From Clostridiales bacterium (GTDB lineage: Bacteria > Bacillota > Clostridia > Oscillospirales > Acutalibacteraceae): a stretch of 5,872 nt of DNA. The stretch is from positions 1 through 5,872 of the forward strand of contig JAAYWU010000281.1 of NCBI GenBank assembly GCA_012516295.1, in the 5' to 3' direction. The translations under genes and the position numbers were made by a program. Of this stretch, positions 1-5,872 are shown piece by piece. The notes under the pieces were generated by a model. The model was not told the origin of the DNA and made no database searches. It saw only the letters and a list, made by a program, of their open reading frames with translations. Position 1 is the first letter of the stretch. Every line of letters starts with the position of its first letter.

Positions 1-177
1 CAGGGAATACAACGTTTCCCCTTTCTGAAAATGAAAAAGCTTTGGCCCCATGCCTATTGCAAACTCATTCACCCGGATTCCGGACAGTTTCGCTGTAAAG
101 AAATGCCCGAATTCGTGAATAAAGATAATGAAACCGAAAAGCAATACCGCGATAACGACTAATAATACCTGTATAAT
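1..177 (-). CDS. rseP: RseP-type site-2 zinc metalloprotease, N-terminal 59 codons (partial, apparent AUU start)
   Basis: Intramembrane metalloprotease (RseP/RasP/YluC, family M50) that cuts membrane-bound substrates such as anti-sigma factors and signal-peptide remnants within the membrane. The gene runs off the left edge, so the PDZ domain and C-terminal helices are not visible. Seen: a hydrophobic first helix (about residues 3-20) leading into HEFGH (21-25), the zinc-binding HExxH with catalytic Glu22, then the family-typical stretch [12 protein letters not shown] (37-48) and KGETLYSL (52-59). The frame follows two tandem TGA stops (192-187), and no ATG, GTG or TTG precedes the helix. ATT at 177-175 sits 7 bases after the GAGG of a near-perfect SD, so I take it as the start. 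The alternatives are ATA at 174-172 or TTG at 144-142; the TTG lacks an SD and would cut the helix short. It lies 12 bases after dxr and in the same frame. Family call is secure; the start is an inference. Confidence 0.9.
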   Translation of the reverse strand, partial: MIQVLLVVIAVLLFGFIIFIHEFGHFFTAKLSGIRVNEFAIGMGPKLFHFQKGETLYSL

Positions 178-179
178 AC

Positions 180-188
180 GATCACCTC
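180..188 (-). promoter_or_regulatory. Ribosome binding site of rseP
   Basis: The minus strand reads GAGGTGATC, a 9-base match to the complement of the 16S rRNA 3' tail; including 190-189 it matches 10 of 11 bases of AGGAGGTGATC. It starts 1 base after the dxr stop codon at 192-190. The distance from GAGG to ATT at 177-175 is 7 bases, which is optimal. This site decides the start because no standard start codon lies at a workable distance in the rseP frame. Confidence 0.8.
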
Positions 189-189
189 A

Positions 190-1344
190 TCATTTGCCAG
201 AAACTTTAATAACATATTCTCTGGCATACGTGTCTGCATTTTCTATTTCGTCAACGGAGGAAACCACCCGGACATCCGGTTGATTTTCCACCGCCTGAGC
301 GACCAGTTCGCCAATCTGAAGGAACGATATCCGGCGATTTAAAAACAGTTTAACGGCCACTTCGTTTGCCCCGTTCGCCGCCGCGGGAGCAAGCCCGCCG
401 CGCTCGATTGCTTTTCGGCAGGCGGCAAGGCAGGTAAAGGTCTCCAAATCCGGCTTATAAAAGGTCAACTTACCGTAATCGGTCAAGTCCAATTGCCCGA
501 CCGGCGAGGGAAAGCGCTGCGGCCATGTAACGGCATACTGAATTGGAATACGCATATCGGGCAGGCCGAGCTGCGCAATCACAGAATTGTCTTCGTATTC
601 GATCATAGAATGCACGATGCTTTCGCGGTGCACAACAACGGAAATTTTCGAAGCCGGCATGTCAAACAGCCAGGACGCTTCTATGATTTCCAGTCCTTTG
701 TTCATCATAGTGGCAGAATCGATTGTAACCTTTGCACCCATGTTCCAGTTCGGATGTTTCAAAGCCTGCTGGGGTGTAACATCCCGTAATTCTTCTTTGG
801 TCTTACCAAAAAAAGGCCCGCCGGAAGCGGTAAGAAGCAGGCGTTTCAATGCTTTCTTCTCCGGACAGCCCTTCAGGCATTGGAAAATCGCGGAATGTTC
901 GCTGTCCACGGGCAAAATCCGGACAGACTTTTCTTTCGCTGCTTTCATAACCAGCGAGCCGCCGGCAACAAGGGTTTCCTTATTTGCCAAAGCAACGTCT
1001 TTTCCCGCCGCAATCGCGGCAAGAGTCGGCTTTAAGCCCACCATGCCGACAACCGCATTTACAATCAAATCCGCGCCGGAAAACGCCGCGGCTTCGCAAA
1101 GGCCTTCCATTCCTCCAACGACGCGTACCGAAGTATCCGCCACCGCAATTTTCAGCTTTTTCGCAGCATCTATATCAAAAACCGCAACAAGCTCCGGTTT
1201 GAATTCACGAATTTGATCTTCCAGCAGCGCAATATTCGAATTTGCCGCCAGCGCACAAACACGAAGGTTCAACCCCCGAACGACATCCAGCGTCTGCGTG
1301 CCGATCGAGCCTGTTGAACCCAAAATCGATAAACATCTTTTCAT
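190..1344 (-). CDS. dxr: 1-deoxy-D-xylulose 5-phosphate reductoisomerase
   Basis: Converts 1-deoxy-D-xylulose 5-phosphate to 2-C-methyl-D-erythritol 4-phosphate with NADPH and a divalent metal. This is the committed step of the MEP isoprenoid pathway, in the cytoplasm. The 384 residues match the usual length. Seen: NADPH-binding GSTGSIG (9-15), LANKETLV (119-126), metal ligands Asp147 and Glu149 in PVDSEHSA, TASGGPF (172-178), the flexible-loop HPNW (197-200), the NMGAKVTIDSATMMNKGLE block (201-219) with Asn215, Lys216 and third metal ligand Glu219, and HRESIVHSM (239-247), where many other bacteria have HPQS. The C-terminal helical domain is intact. The ATG at 1344 has a modest SD, GGTGA at 1355-1351, 6 bases upstream. 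It lies 43 bases after cdsA and 12 before rseP, and supplies IPP precursor for UppS two genes upstream. No oddity in the active site. Confidence 0.98.
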   Translation of the reverse strand: MKRCLSILGSTGSIGTQTLDVVRGLNLRVCALAANSNIALLEDQIREFKPELVAVFDIDAAKKLKIAVADTSVRVVGGMEGLCEAAAFSGADLIVNAVVGMVGLKPTLAAIAAGKDVALANKETLVAGGSLVMKAAKEKSVRILPVDSEHSAIFQCLKGCPEKKALKRLLLTASGGPFFGKTKEELRDVTPQQALKHPNWNMGAKVTIDSATMMNKGLEIIEASWLFDMPASKISVVVHRESIVHSMIEYEDNSVIAQLGLPDMRIPIQYAVTWPQRFPSPVGQLDLTDYGKLTFYKPDLETFTCLAACRKAIERGGLAPAAANGANEVAVKLFLNRRISFLQIGELVAQAVENQPDVRVVSSVDEIENADTYAREYVIKVSGK

Positions 1345-1387
1345 TATTATTCACCATTTTGCAATTTTATTGCATCGCTGCCGTAAA

Positions 1388-2239
1388 TTAATTGATAACA
1401 ATCGGCATAAAATGAACAAACAGATACACGAACGGCGCTTCGAAAATCACACTATCGAAGCGATCCAGAATTCCGCCATGGCCCGGAATCAGTTCGCCGA
1501 AATCCTTAATATGGCAGCTCCTTTTTATCAGCGAGAAACTGAGGTCTCCCAATATGGACATAATCGTTCCGAAAAATCCGATTAAAAACAGCGATAAATA
1601 GGAAACATTCACACTATAAGCATAATACACCACATGGAAAATGTAGCCGAAAACGATCATTGCAGCAATGTTTAATACAAAACCGCCGATGACCCCTTCC
1701 ACCGTTTTTTTCGGGCTGATATTCGGGCAGAGCTTATGCTTCCCAAAGCGGCTCCCCGCGAAATAAGCTCCCGTATCCGCAATCCACGCGGAAAAAATCG
1801 CAATAATCACATAAAACATGCCATGCTTTCCGCCAACCGTGCGCAAACTGATAATCGTCTGCAAAGCGGTCGGAATCATCAAGGACATGCTGTATATAAC
1901 GCCAACTTCACGAAATGTTATAAATTGATGGTAGAGGATCAGAGCGCTGAAAATCACAACGGTATATAGAAAATAAAATCCCTGCTGCAAAACCCCAAGA
2001 TGCATCATATGCGGTTCGGCAACAAGCTGCAGCAACGGCACCGCCGCAGAAAAAAGAAGGCTTGGGATAACCAGAACATGTTTCTTCAATAATCCCAAGG
2101 CGGCTATAATTTCGTAAACCGCAAGCACGGAAATGAGGGAAATTGCAATATTCAAAGCTGCCGGGCAAGTATTGTTAAATATCACGATTGCTGCTAAAAA
2201 GATAACCAGTGAGACTCCCGAAGCAACTCTTTGTTTCAA
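1388..2239 (-). CDS. cdsA: Phosphatidate cytidylyltransferase (CDP-diglyceride synthase)
   Basis: Makes CDP-diacylglycerol from CTP and phosphatidic acid in the cytoplasmic membrane, the branch-point precursor of phosphatidylglycerol and other phospholipids. The protein has 283 residues and is strongly hydrophobic, with roughly seven to eight membrane segments (the first about residues 8-22). Seen: ADTGAYFAG (154-162), SPKKTVEG (175-182) and the full C-terminal CDS signature from Ser236 to Asp262, with KR (239-240), KD (245-246), PGHGG (252-256) and DRFD (259-262). The start is TTG at 2239, directly after the uppS stop codon with no spacer. A strong SD, GGAGG (2251-2247), lies 7 bases upstream, inside the last uppS codons. 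This tight junction suggests translational coupling to uppS. Function and start are both well supported. Confidence 0.97.
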   Translation of the reverse strand: MKQRVASGVSLVIFLAAIVIFNNTCPAALNIAISLISVLAVYEIIAALGLLKKHVLVIPSLLFSAAVPLLQLVAEPHMMHLGVLQQGFYFLYTVVIFSALILYHQFITFREVGVIYSMSLMIPTALQTIISLRTVGGKHGMFYVIIAIFSAWIADTGAYFAGSRFGKHKLCPNISPKKTVEGVIGGFVLNIAAMIVFGYIFHVVYYAYSVNVSYLSLFLIGFFGTIMSILGDLSFSLIKRSCHIKDFGELIPGHGGILDRFDSVIFEAPFVYLFVHFMPIVIN

Positions 2240-2947
2240 TTAAACCCCTCCAAATCGCCTGTCGCGGTTTGCATATTCTTTAAGCGCACGATCCAAATCC
2301 TTCGTTTTGAAATCCGGCCACAAAATATCCATAATGACATATTCGGAATAGGCGGACTGCCACAGTAAAAAATTTGAAATACGGTTCTCCCCGCTCGGGC
2401 GGATAATCAAATCCGGATCCGGCTGCCCGCCTGTGTACAGTTTTTGGGCTATGGAGTTTTCATCAATCTCTTCCGGTGATAATTTGCCATTTTTCACGTC
2501 TTCCGCCAACAATTTCATCGCACGCGTAATTTCCGCACGTCCGCCGTAATTCATGGCGATATTTAACACCATACCGGTGTGATCCGCCGAAACGGCTTCT
2601 GTTTTGGCAAATAATTTCTGAAGCTCCGGTGAAAAAACTGTGGTATCCCCAATAAAGCGCACTTTTATATTTTCATTTAAAAAGTCGCGCAAAGCTTCTT
2701 CTAGATACTGCTTAAACAACTTCATCAGGCCAAGAATTTCTTCCTGCGGCCTTTTCCAATTTTCCGTTGAAAAAGCGTAAATCGTCAGATACTGTATCCC
2801 GATTGAGCTACAGTATCGCGTAATTGTTTTAAAAACAGCCGCGCCAGCCGAATGGCCAACGGAACGCGGCAAGCCGCGTTTTTTGGCCCAGCGGCCATTC
2901 CCGTCCATAATGATACCGACATGGCGCGGCAGACGATTCTCTTTCAT
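2240..2947 (-). CDS. uppS: Isoprenyl transferase (undecaprenyl diphosphate synthase, cis-prenyltransferase)
   Basis: Adds IPP units in cis configuration to farnesyl diphosphate, giving the C55 undecaprenyl diphosphate that carries peptidoglycan and other wall precursors; a cytoplasmic enzyme working at the membrane. The 235 residues are normal for the family. Seen: HVGIIMDGNGRWA (9-21) with catalytic Asp15, GHSAG (31-35), AFSTENWKRP (58-67), AMNYGGRAEI (131-140) and the C-terminal signature from Asp179 to Glu202 containing IRPSGE, RISNFLLWQ and AYSE. The Pro in IRPSGE replaces the more common Thr, but this variant is familiar in Clostridia from memory. The ATG at 2947 follows frr by 12 bases; its SD, AGGAT (2961-2957), overlaps the frr stop codon, 9 bases from the start. 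The product chain length (C55) is inferred from the family. Confidence 0.97.
   Translation of the reverse strand: MKENRLPRHVGIIMDGNGRWAKKRGLPRSVGHSAGAAVFKTITRYCSSIGIQYLTIYAFSTENWKRPQEEILGLMKLFKQYLEEALRDFLNENIKVRFIGDTTVFSPELQKLFAKTEAVSADHTGMVLNIAMNYGGRAEITRAMKLLAEDVKNGKLSPEEIDENSIAQKLYTGGQPDPDLIIRPSGENRISNFLLWQSAYSEYVIMDILWPDFKTKDLDRALKEYANRDRRFGGV
2247..2251 (-). promoter_or_regulatory. Ribosome binding site of cdsA, inside the uppS 3' end
   Basis: GGAGG on the minus strand, extended by two more G (to 2245), lies 7 bases before the TTG start of cdsA at 2239-2237. It is formed by the Gly-Gly codons near the uppS C-terminus. Its strength and spacing support the TTG start. Confidence 0.85.
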
Positions 2948-2959
2948 TTTATAATTATC

Positions 2960-3514
2960 CTATATTTCTAAAATTTCCTTTTGTTTTTTCTCAAACACGC
3001 TGTCGACCTGTTTGCAGTATTTATCGGTTAAATCCTGTGCTTTCTTCTCAGCCTGTTTTAATTCGTCTTCCGTAAGCTCCGAATTTTTCTTCATTCCCTT
3101 GAGCTTATCCAACGCGTCGCGGCGGATATTCCGGATGGTAATTTTCCGCTCCTCTGCCATTTTACTGATATCCTTAACTAAATCACGGCGTCTTTCCTCA
3201 GTAAGCGGAGGGAAGGTAATTCGAATAATCTTACCGTCGCACTGCGGATTGATACCGATATCCGAAGTTTGAATCGCTTTTTCAATTGCTTTACAAACAG
3301 AAACATCCCAAGGCTGGATTGTTAAAATTCTTGCTTCGCTCACAGATACCGCGGCAAGCTGGTTAATTGCAGTCGGAGTGCCGTAATAATCGACTTTGAT
3401 TTTATCCAGAACTGCCGGGTTCGCCCTTCCAGCCCGGATTGATGCAAATTCATCCGATAAGGTGTTGACACATTTCTTCATGCGTTCCTCTGCATTTGCC
3501 AATACTTCTTTCAT
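2960..3514 (-). CDS. frr: Ribosome recycling factor
   Basis: Splits post-termination 70S ribosomes together with EF-G so that the subunits can be reused; a cytoplasmic protein. The 184 residues match the family's 183-187. Seen: IRAGRANP (26-33) at the first domain hinge, the beta-rich domain II (about 31-104), then [13 protein letters not shown] (102-114) and the two long helices of the three-helix bundle, with the conserved Arg pair 131-132 in IRNIRRDA. I chose the ATG at 3514. It overlaps the pyrH TGA as ATGA and has a textbook SD, AGGAGG (3527-3522), 7 bases away. The open frame continues 14 codons upstream to another ATG at 3556, but that would lengthen the protein beyond the family and lie deep inside pyrH. 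The overlap implies translational coupling with pyrH. Confidence 0.98.
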   Translation of the reverse strand: MKEVLANAEERMKKCVNTLSDEFASIRAGRANPAVLDKIKVDYYGTPTAINQLAAVSVSEARILTIQPWDVSVCKAIEKAIQTSDIGINPQCDGKIIRITFPPLTEERRRDLVKDISKMAEERKITIRNIRRDALDKLKGMKKNSELTEDELKQAEKKAQDLTDKYCKQVDSVFEKKQKEILEI

Positions 3515-4227
3515 AACGAATCCTCCTCTACAATTGTGCCGATCGGTTCTCCGCATACTGCCTTTACGATATTTTCAGGCTCGTTGATGCTGAATACCAG
3601 AATCGGAATGTTGTTATCTTTGCATAATGAAGCAGCCGTGCTGTCCATTACCTGAAGGTTCTTATTCAGCACTTCCATAAAGGATAACGAATCATATTTC
3701 ACGGCATTTGGATTTTTCTTAGGATCACAGTCGTAAACGCCGTCCACCATAGTCGCTTTCATAATAATGTCGGCGTCAATCTCAGCGGCCCGAAGCGCCG
3801 CCGCCGTGTCCGTCGAAAAGAACGGGTTGCCCGTACCGCATCCAAATACAACCACTCTTCCCTTCTCAAGGTGACGAACGGCACGGTTGCGGATATACGG
3901 TTCCGCAATCTGCTGCATAGCAATCGCGGTTTGTACACGGACCTGCATCCCAAGCTGCTCCAATGCGTCGGCAACGCCAAGCGCATTGATTGTAGTTGCG
4001 AGCATACCCATATGGTCCGCGCGTGTTCTGTCCATCTTTCCGCTGCTGCGGCCGCGCCAGAAATTGCCTCCGCCAACTACAATTGCGATTTGAACGCCCA
4101 TATCCGCACATTTCTTGACCGGTTCACAGATCTTTAAAACCGTATCAAAATCAATCCCGTGCGTTTCATTTCCGGCGAGAGATTCGCCGCTCAGCTTCAA
4201 GAGCACTCTTTTATATTTAGGTTTCAA
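3511..4227 (-). CDS. pyrH: Uridylate (UMP) kinase, probable UUG start
   Basis: Phosphorylates UMP to UDP with ATP, feeding UTP/CTP and UDP-sugar synthesis; the bacterial enzyme is a hexamer of the amino-acid-kinase fold, usually controlled by GTP and UTP. Numbered from the chosen start (238 residues), one sees KLSGES (11-16), VGGGNFWRG (51-59), [13 protein letters not shown] (71-83), [17 protein letters not shown] (131-147) and DGVYDCDP (162-169). The frame also offers a GTG at 4236 (241 residues), but the only SD, AGGGG at 4240-4236, overlaps that GTG. The TTG at 4227 is 8 bases downstream of the SD and yields [15 protein letters not shown], the familiar clostridial N-terminus. It is the first gene after the tsf terminator and has its own candidate promoters; its stop codon overlaps the frr start. 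The function is certain; the start could move by three codons. Confidence 0.96.
   Translation of the reverse strand: MKPKYKRVLLKLSGESLAGNETHGIDFDTVLKICEPVKKCADMGVQIAIVVGGGNFWRGRSSGKMDRTRADHMGMLATTINALGVADALEQLGMQVRVQTAIAMQQIAEPYIRNRAVRHLEKGRVVVFGCGTGNPFFSTDTAAALRAAEIDADIIMKATMVDGVYDCDPKKNPNAVKYDSLSFMEVLNKNLQVMDSTAASLCKDNNIPILVFSINEPENIVKAVCGEPIGTIVEEDSL
3522..3527 (-). promoter_or_regulatory. Ribosome binding site of frr, inside the pyrH 3' end
   Basis: The minus strand reads AGGAGG, 7 bases before the frr ATG at 3514-3512. It is encoded by the Glu-Glu-Asp codons near the end of pyrH, so ribosomes finishing pyrH cover it. It fixes the frr start at 3514 rather than the upstream in-frame ATG at 3556. 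Confidence 0.9.
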
Positions 4228-4235
4228 ACAGAACA

Positions 4236-4240
4236 CCCCT
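4236..4240 (-). promoter_or_regulatory. Ribosome binding site of pyrH
   Basis: AGGGG on the minus strand, 8 bases before TTG 4227-4225. It shares its last base with the GTG at 4236-4234, so it cannot serve that codon. No other purine-rich SD match lies further upstream at a suitable distance from the GTG; AAAAAGAT (about 4252-4243) is a poor match. Confidence 0.7.
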
Positions 4241-4256
4241 ATTATCTTTTTATATT

Positions 4257-4285
4257 ATTCTACAATAAGCGTTGTATAAAGTAAA
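4257..4285 (-). promoter_or_regulatory. Candidate proximal promoter of pyrH operon
   Basis: On the minus strand, TTTACT (4285-4280) and TAGAAT (4262-4257) are separated by exactly 17 bases. The -10 box matches TATAAT at 5 of 6 positions and the -35 box matches TTGACA at 4 of 6. Transcription would begin near 4250, leaving a leader of about 20-25 bases before the pyrH start at 4227. A promoter is expected here because a terminator lies just upstream. Predicted by eye only. Confidence 0.55.
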
Positions 4286-4289
4286 GGCT

Positions 4290-4319
4290 TTCATAACTAA
4301 ATATAGTTATTATTGTCAA
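4290..4319 (-). promoter_or_regulatory. Candidate distal promoter of pyrH operon
   Basis: On the minus strand a perfect -35 box, TTGACA (4319-4314), is followed after 18 bases by TATGAA (4295-4290), a 4-of-6 match to TATAAT. An AT-rich stretch (about 4321-4340) just upstream could act as an UP element. An inverted repeat occupies the spacer. The weak -10 makes this less certain than the -35 suggests; it may act in tandem with the proximal promoter. Confidence 0.5.
4293..4310 (-). repeat. Inverted repeat in the distal promoter spacer
   Basis: Minus strand ATAACTA (4310-4304), loop TATT, TAGTTAT (4299-4293): a perfect 7-base dyad with a 4-base centre. It fills the spacer between TTGACA and TATGAA and overlaps the -10 box. 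It could be an operator for a dimeric repressor, or a chance dyad in AT-rich DNA. No known regulator motif is recognised. Confidence 0.45.
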
Positions 4320-4368
4320 GTTTTATAGTTTAGAAACATTTCGCCCGGCGGGAAAAACGGACAAGGAC

Positions 4369-4398
4369 AAAAAAACAGCGCAGGATGTATCCCTGCGC
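4369..4398 (-). terminator. Intrinsic terminator after tsf
   Basis: On the minus strand, the stem GCGCAGG (4398-4392) pairs perfectly with CCTGCGC (4384-4378) around a 7-base loop that may close by one G-U pair. After two bases (TG) comes a run of seven T (4375-4369). It begins 18 bases after the tsf stop codon. This is a canonical Rho-independent terminator closing the rpsB-tsf transcript and separating it from pyrH. Confidence 0.93.
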
Positions 4399-4416
4399 CA
4401 TTTATAAAAGCGATTT

Positions 4417-5331
4417 TTATTTAACCATGCTGGCAATTTCCTCAGCAAAATTATCTTCACGCTTTTCAATGCCCTCGCCTTTTTCAAAGCGCACATAATC
4501 GACGATCGCAATTTTACCGCCCAGTTCTTTTGCGGTTGCATCCGTATACTGCTGAACGGAAAGACTCCCGTCTTTGACATAAGCCTGATCCACAAGGCAA
4601 ACTTCCTTGAAGAACTTGCCAAGTCTGCCGTTAACAATTTTTTCAGCAATTGCGGCCGGTTTGCCGTCGTTAACAATCTGCTCCTTCAAAATTGCTTTCT
4701 CATGCTCAACAACTTCAGCCGGTACGGCTTCTTTGTTCAGGTACTGAGGATTAATTGCCGCAACCTGCATTGCGATATTTTTGGCATACTCTTTGAATTC
4801 TTCTTTCGCGGCAATTTCCGGAGTGGTGTCAAACTTTACCAGAACGCCGATTTTGCCATTGGCATGGATATAAGCGGAAACCACGCCTTCCATGCGCTTA
4901 AAGCGGCGAATCTTAATGTTTTCACCGATTGTAAGGATTTTATCCTTCAGCAAAGCATCGACGGTTTGATCCGTCCCCTTAGCTTTGCACTGGAGGAGCG
5001 CGTCAAGATCGGCAGGATTCTGCTCGATAACGGTATCGGCGCAAACCTTTACGAAGTTCTGGAACTCTGCGTTCTTAGCAACGAAGTCGGTCTCCGCGTT
5101 TACTTCAATATCAACGCCGACATTGCCTTCTTCGTTTACGGTTGCATAAGCCACGCCTTCAGCGGCAATACGGCCAGCTTTCTTCGTGGCGGCCGCAAGG
5201 CCCTTTTCTCTAAGATAATCGATTGCAGCATCCATATTTCCATCAGAAGCCGCAAGCGCTTTTTTACAATCCATCATTCCGCAGCCGGTCTTCTCGCGAA
5301 GTGCTGCAACGTCTTTTGCTGTAAAAGCCAT
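4417..5331 (-). CDS. tsf: Translation elongation factor Ts
   Basis: Guanine-nucleotide exchange factor that releases GDP from EF-Tu; cytoplasmic. The 304 residues fit the longer two-subdomain form. Seen: an N-terminal UBA-like domain (about 1-55) carrying signature 1, LREKTGCGMMDCKKAL (11-26), then signature 2, EVNAETDFVAKN (76-87), whose TDFVAKN segment contacts EF-Tu. The core repeats follow, including AMQVAAINPQYL (187-198), and a C-terminal segment ends in FAEEIASMVK. The ATG at 5331 has the SD GGAGG (5344-5340) 8 bases upstream. It follows rpsB by 36 bases, the near-universal rpsB-tsf pair, and is followed by a strong terminator. No anomalies. Confidence 0.98.
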   Translation of the reverse strand: MAFTAKDVAALREKTGCGMMDCKKALAASDGNMDAAIDYLREKGLAAATKKAGRIAAEGVAYATVNEEGNVGVDIEVNAETDFVAKNAEFQNFVKVCADTVIEQNPADLDALLQCKAKGTDQTVDALLKDKILTIGENIKIRRFKRMEGVVSAYIHANGKIGVLVKFDTTPEIAAKEEFKEYAKNIAMQVAAINPQYLNKEAVPAEVVEHEKAILKEQIVNDGKPAAIAEKIVNGRLGKFFKEVCLVDQAYVKDGSLSVQQYTDATAKELGGKIAIVDYVRFEKGEGIEKREDNFAEEIASMVK

Positions 5332-5367
5332 TAATATTTCCTCCGCTCTTGTATAATTCTAAAGTAA

Positions 5368-5872
5368 TTATTCCGCTGCCTCTTCTTCTGCTTCCTCTTC
5401 TTTTTCTTCTGCCGCAGCGGCGCCCATCTGGCCTTCTTTGCCTTCAACAACCGCATTCGCCATTGTTGCGGAAATCAATTTAACGGCACGAATTGCGTCA
5501 TCGTTACCCGGAATAACATAGTCGATTTCATCCGGATCACAGTTGGTATCGACAATTGCGACAATCGGGATGCCGAGCTTCTTTGCTTCAGCTACGGCAA
5601 TTCTCTCTTTGCGCGGGTCAACAATGAAGAGTGCGCCGGGAAGTTGTTTCATTTCTTTTATGCCACCCAGGAACTTCTCGAGTTTTTCAATTTCCAAGCG
5701 AAGCTTAATAACTTCCTTCTTCGGGAGAAGATCAAAAGTGCCGTCTTCTTCCATTGTTTTCAGCTGGTTCAAACGGTCGATTCTGCGACGGATGGTACGG
5801 AAGTTTGTTAACATACCGCCGAGCCAACGAGCATTAACATAATAAGCACCCGCACGTTCCGCTTCCTCTTTA
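5368..5872 (-). CDS. rpsB: 30S ribosomal protein S2, C-terminal part (5' end outside window)
   Basis: Structural protein of the small ribosomal subunit, needed for assembly of S1/S21 and initiation. The open frame runs to the right edge, so 167 residues and a partial codon are visible; about 85-90 N-terminal residues should lie beyond it. The first visible residues, [19 protein letters not shown], continue directly into [12 protein letters not shown], so the Met encoded at 5814 is internal and not a start. Seen: [10 protein letters not shown], then the second S2 signature [43 protein letters not shown] (in two parts), DDAIRAVKL and a long Glu/Ala-rich acidic tail after GKEGQMGAA. The tail is common in Clostridia S2. 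Any S2 leader or promoter is outside the window. Confidence 0.97.
   Translation of the reverse strand, partial: KEEAERAGAYYVNARWLGGMLTNFRTIRRRIDRLNQLKTMEEDGTFDLLPKKEVIKLRLEIEKLEKFLGGIKEMKQLPGALFIVDPRKERIAVAEAKKLGIPIVAIVDTNCDPDEIDYVIPGNDDAIRAVKLISATMANAVVEGKEGQMGAAAAEEKEEEAEEEAAE

Larger units (their letters stand above)
4228..4416. other. tsf-pyrH intergenic region, 189 bases
   Basis: The only sizeable non-coding gap in the window. Reading on the minus strand it holds, in order, the tsf terminator, a short GC-rich patch (4352-4342) with no stable hairpin, an AT-rich stretch, two candidate promoters with small dyads, and the pyrH ribosome binding site. I see no small ORF with an SD and no RNA gene or riboswitch fold; the leader is too short for a classical riboswitch. 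Confidence 0.8.

Noticed and set aside
142..144. TTG as the rseP start codon
   Set aside because: No SD upstream, and it would remove most of the first transmembrane helix before HEFGH.
175..192. A Dxr-RseP fusion by TGA readthrough, since both genes share one frame
   Set aside because: Two TGA codons in tandem and an independent strong SD argue for separate proteins; Dxr ends at its normal family length, and pyrH also ends with TGA.
587..1216. 209-codon open frame on the plus strand opposite dxr
   Set aside because: Antisense shadow of dxr with low-complexity, Ser/Thr/Ala-rich composition, no recognisable domain and no SD noticed.
1360..1374. Inverted repeat TGCAAT-TTT-ATTGCA in the cdsA-dxr gap, considered as a terminator or attenuator
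   Set aside because: Only a 6-base AT-rich stem with a 3-base loop and no T-run after it on the minus strand; probably chance. Genes on both sides appear co-transcribed.
3515..3556. Upstream in-frame extension of frr to an ATG at 3556 (198 residues)
   Set aside because: It adds 14 residues not typical of the family, lies inside pyrH and lacks the AGGAGG spacing found at 3514.
4342..4352. GC-rich CGCCCGGCGGG patch followed by an A-run, considered as a second or bidirectional terminator
   Set aside because: No stem longer than 3-4 bases can form with a feasible loop, and there is no T-run in the right place for either strand.
4323..4676. 117-codon minus-strand frame overlapping the tsf 3' end and the terminator
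   Set aside because: Out-of-frame shadow of tsf; it reads through the terminator hairpin and has no family features.
4702..5334. 210-codon open frame on the plus strand opposite tsf
   Set aside because: It is an antisense shadow of a strongly conserved gene. The protein looks like no known family and I see no SD or promoter for it.

Overview
The window is a conserved housekeeping block, read entirely on the minus strand. From right to left it holds rpsB (5' part cut by the window edge), tsf, pyrH, frr, uppS, cdsA, dxr and the first 59 codons of an rseP-type site-2 protease. This order is typical of Firmicutes. The clostridial flavour of several proteins (HRES motif in Dxr, a UMP kinase beginning [15 protein letters not shown], RseP with NEFAIGMGP), the strong Shine-Dalgarno (SD) sites and the moderate base composition suggest a member of Clostridia, perhaps an Oscillospirales/Ruminococcaceae-like lineage. 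The class is fairly safe; the order is a guess from memory of similar proteins.

Layout. 5872-5368 is rpsB (ribosomal protein S2) and 5331-4417 is tsf (elongation factor Ts), followed by a clear intrinsic terminator at 4398-4369. The only sizeable intergenic region, 4228-4416, holds that terminator and then an AT-rich stretch with two plausible sigma-A-type promoters facing pyrH, each with a small inverted repeat in or next to its spacer. From pyrH on, the genes are packed as an operon: pyrH/frr overlap by 4 bases (ATGA), frr-uppS are 12 bases apart, uppS-cdsA 0 bases, cdsA-dxr 43 bases and dxr-rseP 12 bases.

How the genes work together. rpsB, tsf and frr serve translation (30S subunit, EF-Tu recycling, ribosome recycling). 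pyrH makes UDP for RNA, DNA and cell-wall nucleotide sugars. dxr makes the committed MEP-pathway intermediate for isoprenoids, and uppS polymerises the resulting IPP into the C55 lipid carrier for the cell wall. cdsA makes CDP-diacylglycerol for phospholipids. rseP is a membrane protease, usually tied to envelope stress or sigma-factor control. The block links translation capacity to envelope growth.

I see no mobile element, CRISPR array, tRNA/rRNA or unknown gene cassette, and no convincing undescribed system. The points most worth a second look are regulatory: an apparent AUU start codon for rseP, UUG starts for cdsA and probably pyrH, and the terminator/tandem-promoter break between tsf and pyrH with its dyads.
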